Assembly: GCF_020520425.1 (NCBI RefSeq)
Contig: NC_079492.1
Span: 3,410,001 to 3,474,000, forward strand
Direction: 5' to 3'
From: Spinacia oleracea
Taxonomy: Eukaryota; Streptophyta; Magnoliopsida; Caryophyllales; Amaranthaceae
DNA length: 64,000 bases
Shown here: in pieces, positions 11,696 to 20,368 of the stretch
Layout: each line of letters starts with the position of its first letter
Position numbering within the stretch: position 1 is the first letter of the stretch
Position numbers and translations under genes: made by a program
The notes under the pieces: generated by a model
What the model saw: the letters and a program-made list of their open reading frames with translations, nothing else
What the model was told of the DNA's origin: nothing
Databases searched by the model: none

Positions 11696-12139
11696 TTAAC
11701 ATTTCCAACTAAAGTCATCGCGGTCTAACCATGAACCATACATGGCGTTTTTTAACGTGCCACCGTGAGTATTTACCAGAAAATCAATTCCTCTACATAA
11801 TGCTCGACCCCTCCAACGAACTGTCCATGAACACTTCTCACATTGCTTCATGGCATCCAGAGAGTCGTGATGTATTTTACAGGATAACAACGGCTTGCAA
11901 CAATATCTTTCAAATTGGCTCCAATCGATGTTCTGCTTCTTGTTGATTCGGTTACCGACCGTCTCTTTCCAATCCCTATTCAAAGCCTGAATTTTGAGTA
12001 GATCAAAGATCCCTGTGACCTTTGGATATATGTGTTCTTCAAAGATAATATCCCATTGCCCGAACTCATCGTGATTTGGATAGTATGGTTCAACGATGAC
12101 ATCAACGACATCTACAACATTACTATCTTGATTTTCCAT
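11696..12139 (-). CDS. Zinc-motif cluster protein 3 (147 aa)
   Basis: Single-exon gene, ATG at 12139. The order is an acidic leader, EPYYPNHDEFGQWDIIFEE, a helical IYPKVTGIFDLLKIQALN, then IDWSQFERYCC and the ligands C-KIH-H-X8-C-EK-C-SW, then GIDFLVNTHGG and SWLDRDDF. The helical block with its following Leu-Asn-x-x-Trp loosely recalls an F-box helix pair, but the match is too weak to call. The gene is divergent from the SIM-motif gene at 12805, and the shared intergenic region holds two E2F-like sites. Function unknown; nuclear or cytosolic, as no signal peptide is seen. Confidence 0.75.
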   Translation of the reverse strand: MENQDSNVVDVVDVIVEPYYPNHDEFGQWDIIFEEHIYPKVTGIFDLLKIQALNRDWKETVGNRINKKQNIDWSQFERYCCKPLLSCKIHHDSLDAMKQCEKCSWTVRWRGRALCRGIDFLVNTHGGTLKNAMYGSWLDRDDFSWKC

Positions 12140-12504
12140 GGAATAAAGTAGATATATGAGCGAAGATATAAGTGAAGGTATGGTACAACCCTTGTATACT
12201 ACACTTATATGTAGGCAATGTCTACAACGGCTATATGAATTGAAAACAACTTGCCCACCATTTAATCACATTCACATTAGAATGACATCACCGTTTAAAT
12301 AATTTTAATTTACTTTTAGATCTTTATATAATCTATATGATTCCTTGAAATAAATATTTGTATTCATAAATAAATATTTTCTGGAGATCATTATCTATTT
12401 GTGTTAATCAAAGACTCAAAGTATATATAGTGTCCTCAATGAACGTAATCAAAATATATTTAACACACCTTATCCATTTTCTTTACTGCTAATGATTATA
12501 TTGA

Positions 12505-12690
12505 TATTAGGGACAATAACTGTTGTCATAGTCCCCATAAATTAGCCATTAGCAAGAAGTATTGGCGGGAAATAAGCACATCAATAATCTGCATATGATA
12601 CTCTATATAGTTAAGTGATACTTAAAAGTATATATTAATGATTATAAAATGTCACATAATAAGTTTGGCGGGAAACTTAATCTCTATATA
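12505..12690. promoter_or_regulatory. Duplicated promoter module with two E2F-type sites (copy 1)
   Basis: TTGGCGGGAAA at 12562-12572 and TTTGGCGGGAAA at 12664-12675 are reverse complements of the E2F consensus TTTSSCGC. Upstream lies an imperfect inverted repeat (GGGACAATAAC...AGTCCCC). A TATA-like CTATATAAAC follows at about 12695, before the gene at 12805. The module recurs at 14935-15150. Confidence 0.65.
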
Positions 12691-12804
12691 AACAAACTAC
12701 AACTGTTTGAAGGGTATAACGTCTTCGTAATTTTATATAATCCCAAACATACATTTTACTTAGTCCTACACGATTTCTTCCTTACTCCAGTATATCAAAT
12801 CTGA

Positions 12805-13293
12805 ATGGCTAAGCGAAAGAGATGTTGCGGTAAATTTTAGTTTACCTACTTGATTCCTATAGTAACATACACACAATATAATTTAATATTTTTAAATGCA
12901 TTCTGATTTTATTACTTCTTTTTTGTGCTCTTATGTCCAGCACCTTCTCCGAAGGAACTACAAGACCTACAACACTTGAAGGATAGCCACAACTTTAGAA
13001 TGTTTATGCGGCAGGTTTTGCACTGTCTTGGTCCTTTTCAAGCTGGTAAGTTGGTGACTCTTGCCGGACATGCACCGAACGTTGAAAATATGTTCCAGGA
13101 GGAGAGGTTCAACTACATGGTTCAAAATGGTGATATTGGGAACATTCCTGTTAATGACAAAGGGGAACGTCTAATTAGTCTAGCAGAAGTTGATGACCGA
13201 ATTGTCAAGGTGGAACCTGTGGATTTTACTGAAGAGAATATGGGCTGCAAAAGGATCAAGAAAATTGATTTCGTGGATTTGACGGATGAATGA
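12805..13293 (+). CDS. Small two-exon protein with C-terminal SUMO-interaction-like motif (125 aa)
   Basis: Exons 12805-12829 and 12941-13293 join in frame (MAKRKRCC then APSPKEL). The product begins with a basic KRKR patch, a possible nuclear signal. The middle is helical (FRMFMRQVLHCLGPFQAGKL), and the acidic tail ends IDFVDLTDE. A hydrophobic V-D-L-T core followed by acidic residues is a textbook SUMO-interaction motif, and a second weaker one (PVDFTEEN) lies just upstream. I know no family for the rest. It is unrelated to the zinc-motif genes on either side but shares a promoter module with them. A role with SUMO is suggested by motif only. Confidence 0.65.
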
Positions 13294-14934
13294 AATATGA
13301 TTTCCAAATCCTAACTTTTGTATTGATAGACTTACGAGTCCACTAAATCTTACTCCGTTCCCGAAGAAAAATTTGATATAAAACTACGTTTTAACTTTAT
13401 TCTTTCGTTCAATATGTTTATTTTATTTATGATCTCGTTAAAGGTTAAATGATCCTTTATAAGCATACTCAGACTTAATAGATAAAAAATGACTCCCTGC
13501 TAGCAGTATTTTTCTATCTTAATTGGTGATGGATATTAAATTTTTGTGCTATAAAATATGTAAACAATTTTTATTATTAACACACATATTACAAATCTCG
13601 CTTGCAGAATTACACGCTACGTAGGATCAACATAACCATATGCACAACGTATTACTTATTGTAGACCATTATTGTAGAGCAAATATGAATACACAATTAG
13701 TGTATACGATTCAAATAATCTTTTAAACTACTAATACAAATTTCCTATGTAGACGATTATTCTAGAGAAAATCAATGTTATATTTCCAATATATTATATA
13801 TTTGATAGTAGGGACATTAAATATTCTCGTAGTCCCGATAAAAGTAACAAGTTACCAAAAATCTCCTTTGGAGTATTTATACTATGACGCTAGGAGTAAA
13901 GTAGATTCAATTTCCCGCTTTCTTTATCACTTAAATGATCCCGTAAAAGAGTTGTTAACACTTTATAGAATAGTAAATGTTTTATTTTTTCCTTTTAAAT
14001 AATCGTGGTGGCAAGTGATCCTTAGATAGTAAATCTTTACCACTTAAATGATTCGTCTAAAATGACCCCTAAGACAACTTAGATTATCTTAAAAATGTTA
14101 CAATTTACGCATATTTTTTTCCCATATATTTTACTTGATTTTCATTCAAAATACTTTACTTTTAATTTACGCACATATTTTACTTGAATTTCGAGTAATC
14201 GTAGCAAAGTTTATGAAACAAGATCAACATTTCATCGAACAATTTAAAATTACGAATTAATTAACTTACAATATACGGGGTCACTGCATATATCCTACCA
14301 TACGGAGAGAAAAAAAAATATCCTTTGGTGATCGGTAGATACTTTATGATATCGTTATGTTTTTTCTATAATCATTTGCAATCATAAAAAAATGTAGTAC
14401 GGGCTTACAACGTATTTATACCACACAACCAATTTTATATTTCCAATGTAACTTTTTGATTAAGGGGACCAATAAATTATCTAATAATTCCCATAAATTT
14501 AACGAGTTCCCAACAATCAATCATGTTTACTTGAAAAAATATATTCATGTTTATTTGATAAAATACATCAATTTTTATGACTCTTTATTAACTAAAATGA
14601 TTCCATGAAAGATTTGTTAACATTCGCAACATATATTTTGTATCTACTTAGATTGATATAATTTCACAACACTTTTTTTATTTTCCATTGTATTATTTTT
14701 TTGCGTAGCGTATCGTTACTCATTTAGGTTAAAGTAAATAAAATATACGGTTATTATAAATTGGGACACACTTTAGTTTCTTTAGGACATTTTCCATGTA
14801 TTATTTGTCATTTGTCAATATCAAATTGGGTTTATGAGAAACATGTCTTATCGGCTTATCTTTAAAAAGGATGAGATTATAACGATACAAAATAATTTAA
14901 TATTTATTTAATAATATAAAATAATAATTCGTTG
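13294..14934. other. AT-rich intergenic DNA with decayed promoter-module fragments
   Basis: No gene is seen. Fragments resembling the GGGACAATA...AGTCCC part of the promoter module occur near 13806-13850 and 14463-14520. An E2F-type TTTCCCGC sits at 13911-13918. This suggests further, decayed copies of the duplicated unit. Confidence 0.5.
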
Positions 14935-15150
14935 TTACTAATGACTGGGGATAATAACTATTGTGTTAGTCCCCATAAATATTACGGCGGGACATAACAT
15001 GAAGTAGTGGCGGGAAAAAAAAGAACATATATTATTCATATTGATATTATATATAGGAAAATGATACCTAAAATTATCTATTAATGATTTTTTGCTCTAA
15101 TAATTATATGTGTGGCGGGAATGGAGGTTATATTATCATATTTCCCGCCA
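14935..15150 (+). promoter_or_regulatory. Duplicated promoter module with several E2F-type sites (copy 2)
   Basis: GGCGGGAAAA (about 15009), GTGGCGGGAA (about 15112) and TTTCCCGCC (15141-15149) are E2F-like. An imperfect site, ACGGCGGGAC, lies near 14984. The unit aligns with 12505-12690, including the TAGTCCCCATAAAT phrase. A TTTTTATAGGA TATA-like box follows, about 110 bp before the ATG at 15269. Confidence 0.65.
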
Positions 15151-15268
15151 TTTTTATAGGACATATATATGTATGGAATGTTAGCTCAATGCTCTAAGCT
15201 CATCATAACTAGCTCTATTAGGAATCAAACATTGTATACTATCAAACACTTGATATCGTTCACAAAAC

Positions 15269-15967
15269 ATGGAGGAGAGGCCACAAAAAAAGTTGAAACC
15301 CTCTCATGAAGGTCATGAGTTTGAAGCTTGGGATCAGGTTTTTGACCACGAAAATTTTCCACAGATTGATGGAAACGAAATGGAACCTTATAATCCATAC
15401 AATGATGAGTATGGAGATTGGGATGAGATTTTTGAGCCTTATTATCCAAACCATGATGAGTTTGGAGCTAAGGGCCAGATTTTTGAGCAAAATTTTGTTC
15501 CAAAGATTGATGAAAATGAAGTGGAACCTTATTATCCAAACCATGATGAGTTTGGAGCTTGGGACCAGATTTTTGAACAAGAAATTTTTCCAAAGATTGA
15601 AGGTATATGTGACATATTAAACTTACAGTCATTGAACAAGAGATGGCTTGGTATTGTAGGTGAGAGAGTTCACAAGAATAAAGATGTGAACTGGAGTCAG
15701 CTGGAGAAGGTTTGTTCTAGGCCTACAGATATCTGCATGGTACTCCACCAAAGTTTCCAAGAGTTTGAAGGGTGTGAGTTTTGTGGGTGGCGTATACACG
15801 ACCGTAGAAACACCTTCAATTTAGGCGTTGAGTATTTTGTCCATACACATGGAGGTCAGGTCCGTGAGTCGGATGAAACATGGCCATGGAGGGACGCTTT
15901 GCGTTTCGAGCAGATGTTGAGGAAGACTAACCAGATCAAAAACCCGAATGGATTCTCGTTCATGTAG
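15269..15967 (+). CDS. Zinc-motif cluster protein 4, long form with repeated N-terminal module (232 aa)
   Basis: Single exon. After a basic start (PQKKLKP) the N-terminal module is present in about four copies of decreasing similarity: HEFEAWDQVFDHENFP, NDEYGDWDEIFEP, NHDEFGAKGQIFEQNF and NHDEFGAWDQIFEQEIFP. Then come the helical ICDILNLQSLNKRW, VNWSQLEKVCS, the ligands C-MVL-H-X8-C-EF-C-GW, YFVHTHGG and ETWPWRDALRF. Paralogues carry only one copy of the module, so it expanded here by tandem duplication. The DNA copies are still alike, which suggests a recent event. The promoter carries E2F-type sites. Function unknown. Confidence 0.78.
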   Translation: MEERPQKKLKPSHEGHEFEAWDQVFDHENFPQIDGNEMEPYNPYNDEYGDWDEIFEPYYPNHDEFGAKGQIFEQNFVPKIDENEVEPYYPNHDEFGAWDQIFEQEIFPKIEGICDILNLQSLNKRWLGIVGERVHKNKDVNWSQLEKVCSRPTDICMVLHQSFQEFEGCEFCGWRIHDRRNTFNLGVEYFVHTHGGQVRESDETWPWRDALRFEQMLRKTNQIKNPNGFSFM

Positions 15968-16607
15968 TGGTTGGATTTATACCTAAGTGTCATGCATGTC
16001 TTAATTTTCGTTTTCGTCGTTTTTGTTAATGACTTTTTGTTACAGAAGTATATATCAAGTAGTATTGGAGTATGATACAAACACTAAGTATTAGTGTTTG
16101 CGTGGGATTTAAGTAAATCATAAGATATACTTCTGTAACACTTTTGAATCTTTTTAGTATCATAACCTTATCAAAGGGTATTTATTCATTAAAAAGGATC
16201 ATCCGAAATTATGTTTCATTTTGAAGCCATTTTTTTTTTGGCTTTATAATTAGTACGGAGTACATTTAAAAAGCCTTGTATAATTATTCATTAGTTTCTT
16301 ATTTTTTTTATATGAATCAAATTGTCTTACGGTATGAGATGTGCAGTAGCAGATAAGATGCGGAAGAGTTAAATATCATAAAAATACATAAATTTAAAGA
16401 GATAAAACGAGATGAACATAATTAATAGATAAAAACACAACTGTCTCTTACAATCCAAGGCTAGTGATCCAAAATAATCCATATAATTGAAAAAAGGCCG
16501 ACAGAAATGGATTCTGGAAAGTTCAAAATGGCAAAATGAACGAAGTAGGATGCATAGATAGATATATTCTGGAAAAGTAACATCAACAAACCATTTCGAA
16601 GAAGTAA
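15968..16607. other. AT-rich intergenic region between convergent genes
   Basis: This is the 3' flank of the genes at 15269 and 16608. Nothing else recognised. Confidence 0.6.
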
Positions 16608-17051
16608 TCAGTTCCTCAGTTTTGTAAAGTAATGCCTCTCAGGCCATGAGTTGTAGATCATTCTTTTTTTCATGCCTCCATGAGTGTTGACAAGGAAATC
16701 ACGCCCCTTCTTCATTGCATCGAACCTTAAGGGAACAGACCAAGTGCAGATCTCGCACTCCGACATGGCATCTAGGTTTTCATGGCGTTCACCACACGGG
16801 AGGGTGTTCTTACAACAGAACGATTCTAAGTCGCTCCAGTCAACTCCTTCATTTGCATGGATTTTGTCACCAGCAAGATCGCAACATCTCTTCTCCAACT
16901 GGAGACATTTCAGAAGATCAAAAATCCTCGTTATTTTAGGAAATATGTGTTCATAAAAAATGCAATCCCACGCTCCAAACTCATCGTGGTTTGGAAAATA
17001 AGGTTCCTTTTCTATATTGACAATTTTATCAATGGGTTCAGAATTCGCCAT
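16608..17051 (-). CDS. Zinc-motif cluster protein 5 (147 aa)
   Basis: Single exon, ATG at 17051. Order of blocks: EPYFPNHDEFGAWDCIFYE, IFPKITRIFDLLKCLQLEKR, VDWSDLESFCC, the ligands C-GER-H-X8-C-EI-C-TW, GRDFLVNTHGG and SWPERHYF. It is closest to the genes at 9849 and 11696. The CC pair before the CHCC set could make a six-ligand site in this subfamily. Function unknown. Confidence 0.75.
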   Translation of the reverse strand: MANSEPIDKIVNIEKEPYFPNHDEFGAWDCIFYEHIFPKITRIFDLLKCLQLEKRCCDLAGDKIHANEGVDWSDLESFCCKNTLPCGERHENLDAMSECEICTWSVPLRFDAMKKGRDFLVNTHGGMKKRMIYNSWPERHYFTKLRN

Positions 17052-17762
17052 TGTATGTGTTATGGATTATGTTTTGTTTTTCTTTTTGCTCAAAGGGAAG
17101 AAAAGGTTACACTTTTGTTTGTAAATTTGAATAGGTTTAATTTTGAAGCTTAATCGACATTTATAGGACGACAAAATGATTTTCAAGAGCGGTCTATAAT
17201 TATGACAACGTCAATATTTCTATCGATTAAAACTCCAACAAATTTATTTTAACGTTCAGAATAGACAATGAAGAAAATTATTTAAGTATCACAATAATTT
17301 ACATAGTATCATATTATCAGTAAGGTTCAAAGTAGATACAAATTAATTATATTAATTATGATAATTTATTTTATAGTATCTTATTAACAATAAAATAGAA
17401 TCCTTTGTTTTTAAGATACAATCGTCTACATTAATTCTGTTATAGTTTCAATGACAACGTCTACGTAGTATCCAATGTGTATTTATAGATTATCCTATTA
17501 ACATTAATTTAATATTCAAATAGTATTTGATATAGTATATTCAAGTTTAATAATTGTATTTAAAATATTTTTTTGATAATCAGAGTATCCTTTGTTATTA
17601 ATGTAGAATTTTGAACGACCAGATGAAAATGATACTACCTTAGGGTTAAGAATTTGGAACGACCAGATAAAATTACTTTGGGCTTCTGATGGTCCCATAT
17701 ATATAGATTACCATCTCTGATAAAAAATAAAATATTCTCCAACTTAGTGAAATACATCGAAC
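17052..17762. promoter_or_regulatory. Intergenic region between divergent cluster genes 5 and 6
   Basis: AT-rich. From about 17735 it is a fragment of the multi-copy repeat (TTCTCCAACTTAGTGAAATA) that runs straight into the start codon of the next gene. No E2F-type site seen. Confidence 0.5.
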
Positions 17763-18152
17763 ATGAAACCCTTCGTTTTACCTCCTTCCCAATCTAGAAC
17801 ATTGGGAGAAATTTTTGAGGATGAGATTATTCCGAAGGCCAACGGAATATATGAACTCATGATAATTGAGATGCTTAATAAGAAAAATATGTGTTACGTG
17901 AGGGATAAAATTCATTTCAGCAGAGGTTCGGTGGACTGGAGTAGGATGGCGCTCATTCGGCCTAGAGCTCGTTGTGACATAATCCACGACACCATAGAAG
18001 AAGCGGGAACGTGTGCACGTTGTTGGTGGGCTGGGCAATTGAGTAGGAATATCTACAACGACGGTGTCGGCTATGGTGATCAAAATCGAGATGGTCAATC
18101 TTGGTCCTGGAGGGTTTGTTTGCCGGAGGGACATAAATTTAATATGAATTGA
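17763..18152 (+). CDS. Zinc-motif cluster protein 6 (129 aa), start codon inside a repeat
   Basis: Single exon. It keeps the helical block (EIIPKANGIYELMIIEMLNKK), VDWSRMALI, the ligands C-DII-H-X8-C-AR-C-WW and SWSWRVCLPEGH, as in the gene at 11015, but lacks the PNHDEFG block. The ATG and next codons (ATGAAACCCTTCG) are identical to the multi-copy repeat at about 8494 and, inverted, about 24990. The repeat resumes after the gene near 18345. So either the gene landed in the repeat and took its start codon, or the repeat captured the start of such a gene. Function unknown. Confidence 0.65.
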   Translation: MKPFVLPPSQSRTLGEIFEDEIIPKANGIYELMIIEMLNKKNMCYVRDKIHFSRGSVDWSRMALIRPRARCDIIHDTIEEAGTCARCWWAGQLSRNIYNDGVGYGDQNRDGQSWSWRVCLPEGHKFNMN

Positions 18153-18339
18153 CATGTTCTTATTTTAACTAGTTTTTGTTTTTATGAATCATTTTCCATT
18201 TTGGTTTCATTAGTTGCAATATCTTTTCAATTTATAAGAGAATATAATCTCTTCAATTAACGAGATAATATAATCGTTTCTGTTTATAGTTCATTTCCGT
18301 TAACAACGCCTTTTCTTAGTTTAAATTTGCTGGGCTGAA

Positions 18340-19660
18340 CACCAAATCAGACCGATTACTATTCACGTTTAATATTCATGTTTAATATGATATTCAATAA
18401 ACTTAAAGCTACTATTCGCGTCAAGAATAAAAAACGCTTACTATTCATATTTAATATGATATTCAATAAACTTAAAGCTACTATTCGCCTCAAGAATCAA
18501 AAACAAAACTTATAGCTTTACTGTTCTCGTGCTTGTTATGTTGAACTGATATATTTTTACACTATTCTGTGTGATTGGTAGTTTAATTTGTTGTATGATA
18601 CCATATTAACAAAATATGATCTTATAACATCATATAATACCTTCAAAAAAAAAAAGTTTGTAATGAAGTATAGTACACGTATTTTGTAGTTTTGTAAAAG
18701 AGACAAATATTGTATTAAAGAAAAAAAATTAAAAGATAATATAAAAAACACAATAATTTAACTACAGTCACTGCATAAAAAAATCCGCCTACTTTTAAAT
18801 CGATCAGTACATTAGTTTATGGGATCATTCTTTTTTAAAAAATCCGTATTTGAAGTGCCAAATTAATTTGTATTGCAAATTAGACGTGCTGATACCCCTT
18901 TGTCATATTGGTTAGTTGAACGCTTCCTAAAGTTCATAAAACACCAAGTTTCGAATCCTAACAAGAACTTAGGATTTTTTTTTTTTTTAATATCACATGT
19001 TTTATGAGATCAATATTTACATAAAGAAATCAAATACATTTTCTATGTTTTTTTCCCTATCTAAATATTGTTTGATCCTTTTGAAAACAAAAAGGATTTT
19101 ACGTAAAATATTCCCCTCCAAAAAATTCGTGCAACTTTGATCAAAATAAAAATAGTTTCAAACGTGCATATAATTTTTTTTTTTTTTTTATATCACATAT
19201 TTTTGGGATCAATATTTACATCAAGAAATCAAAATCGATAAAACCACAATCATTATGGCTTTTATTTATCCTATGTACTACAAACCCTTTCCAAGAAACT
19301 AAAATCATGTTGTATTTTTTTAAATCGATCAGTACATTAGTTTATGGGATCATTCTTTTTAAAAGAATCCGTTATTAAGTCAAATAAATTTGTATTGCAA
19401 ATTAGACGTGCTGATACCCCTTTATCATATTGGTTACTTGAACAGTTGAACGCTTCCTAAACTTCATGAAACACTGGGTTTCGAATCCTATAAGACCTTA
19501 GGATTTTGTTTTTTTAATGTTTTTTTCCTATCTAATTATTGTTTGATCCTTTTAAAACAAAAAAGATTTTACGAATTTTACGTAAAATTCGTGCAACTTT
19601 GATCAAAATTAAAATAGTTTCAAACGTGCATATAATTTATTTATTACCACTATTTCCCAT
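18340..19660. repeat. Multi-copy repeat family, copy 2 (rearranged)
   Basis: The segment holding GCTACTATTCGCCTCAAG and TGTGTGATTGGTAG (18352-18650) is followed by a segment with GACGTGCTGATACCCC and TTTCGAATCC. That second segment occurs twice, at about 18800 and 19330. No protein is encoded. Confidence 0.75.
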
Positions 19661-19950
19661 ATGAAGTTTAAACGTCACATTAAACACTGCCCCCCACTTA
19701 TAAATAAAATTCATAATTATGGGATCAAAATGTTAAAATTTGACCTTAGAATTTTTTTTGTCATGTTATCACATGTTATGGGATCAATATATTTTCATAA
19801 CTAAATATTTTTTGATCCCTTTAAAACATAATAGATTTTAGTTAAAATATACCCCTCCAAAAAATTCGTACATGAACGATCAAAATTCAAATAGTTCAAA
19901 CGTATATATAATTTATTAACACTATTTCCCAAGAAGTAGTTTAAACGTCA
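19661..19950. other. AT-rich DNA between repeat and FAR1 promoter
   Basis: Contains further degraded pieces of the repeat (CCCCTCCAAAAAATTCGT, AAACGTCACATT). No gene. Confidence 0.5.
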
Positions 19951-19954
19951 CATT

Positions 19955-20368
19955 GTCCCTATATAAATATAATTCATGATAAAATTTCAAACTTCATCTT
20001 GGGGTTTTAGAGTACTGTAAAATTTTCTCTCCTTGCCGTGAAGTACTAGCTGCCACAAGGCCCACAACGATAGAACCGACGACAACTTTTTCTGGCGTAT
20101 ACTTCCGGCTTCCATTGCCGGGTGAGAACTGTAACATTTTAATAACTTATTAATGTTAATTAGATATTATTATCATTTTTTATATTGCGATTTTGATTTA
20201 ATAGACGTAATTTGAATGATGTGAAAATTGTTCATTAAGGTGATGAATCGATATTTTCGTAAAGTAATATTATGGTGCCTATTATTTTATGTACTTTTTT
20301 GTAAGCCATAAGATTATATTGTCAATTCATGACTATCTTACACCTTATCTTACAATCACCACAGTGAA
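19955..20368 (+). promoter_or_regulatory. Promoter, leader and 5' UTR intron of the FAR1-like gene
   Basis: A CTATATAAATA box at about 19960 is followed by a transcribed-looking leader. A GCCGG|GTGAGA donor near 20121 and a CACCACAG acceptor at 20364 define a 5' UTR intron of about 240 bp ending just before the ATG at 20369. Confidence 0.5.
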
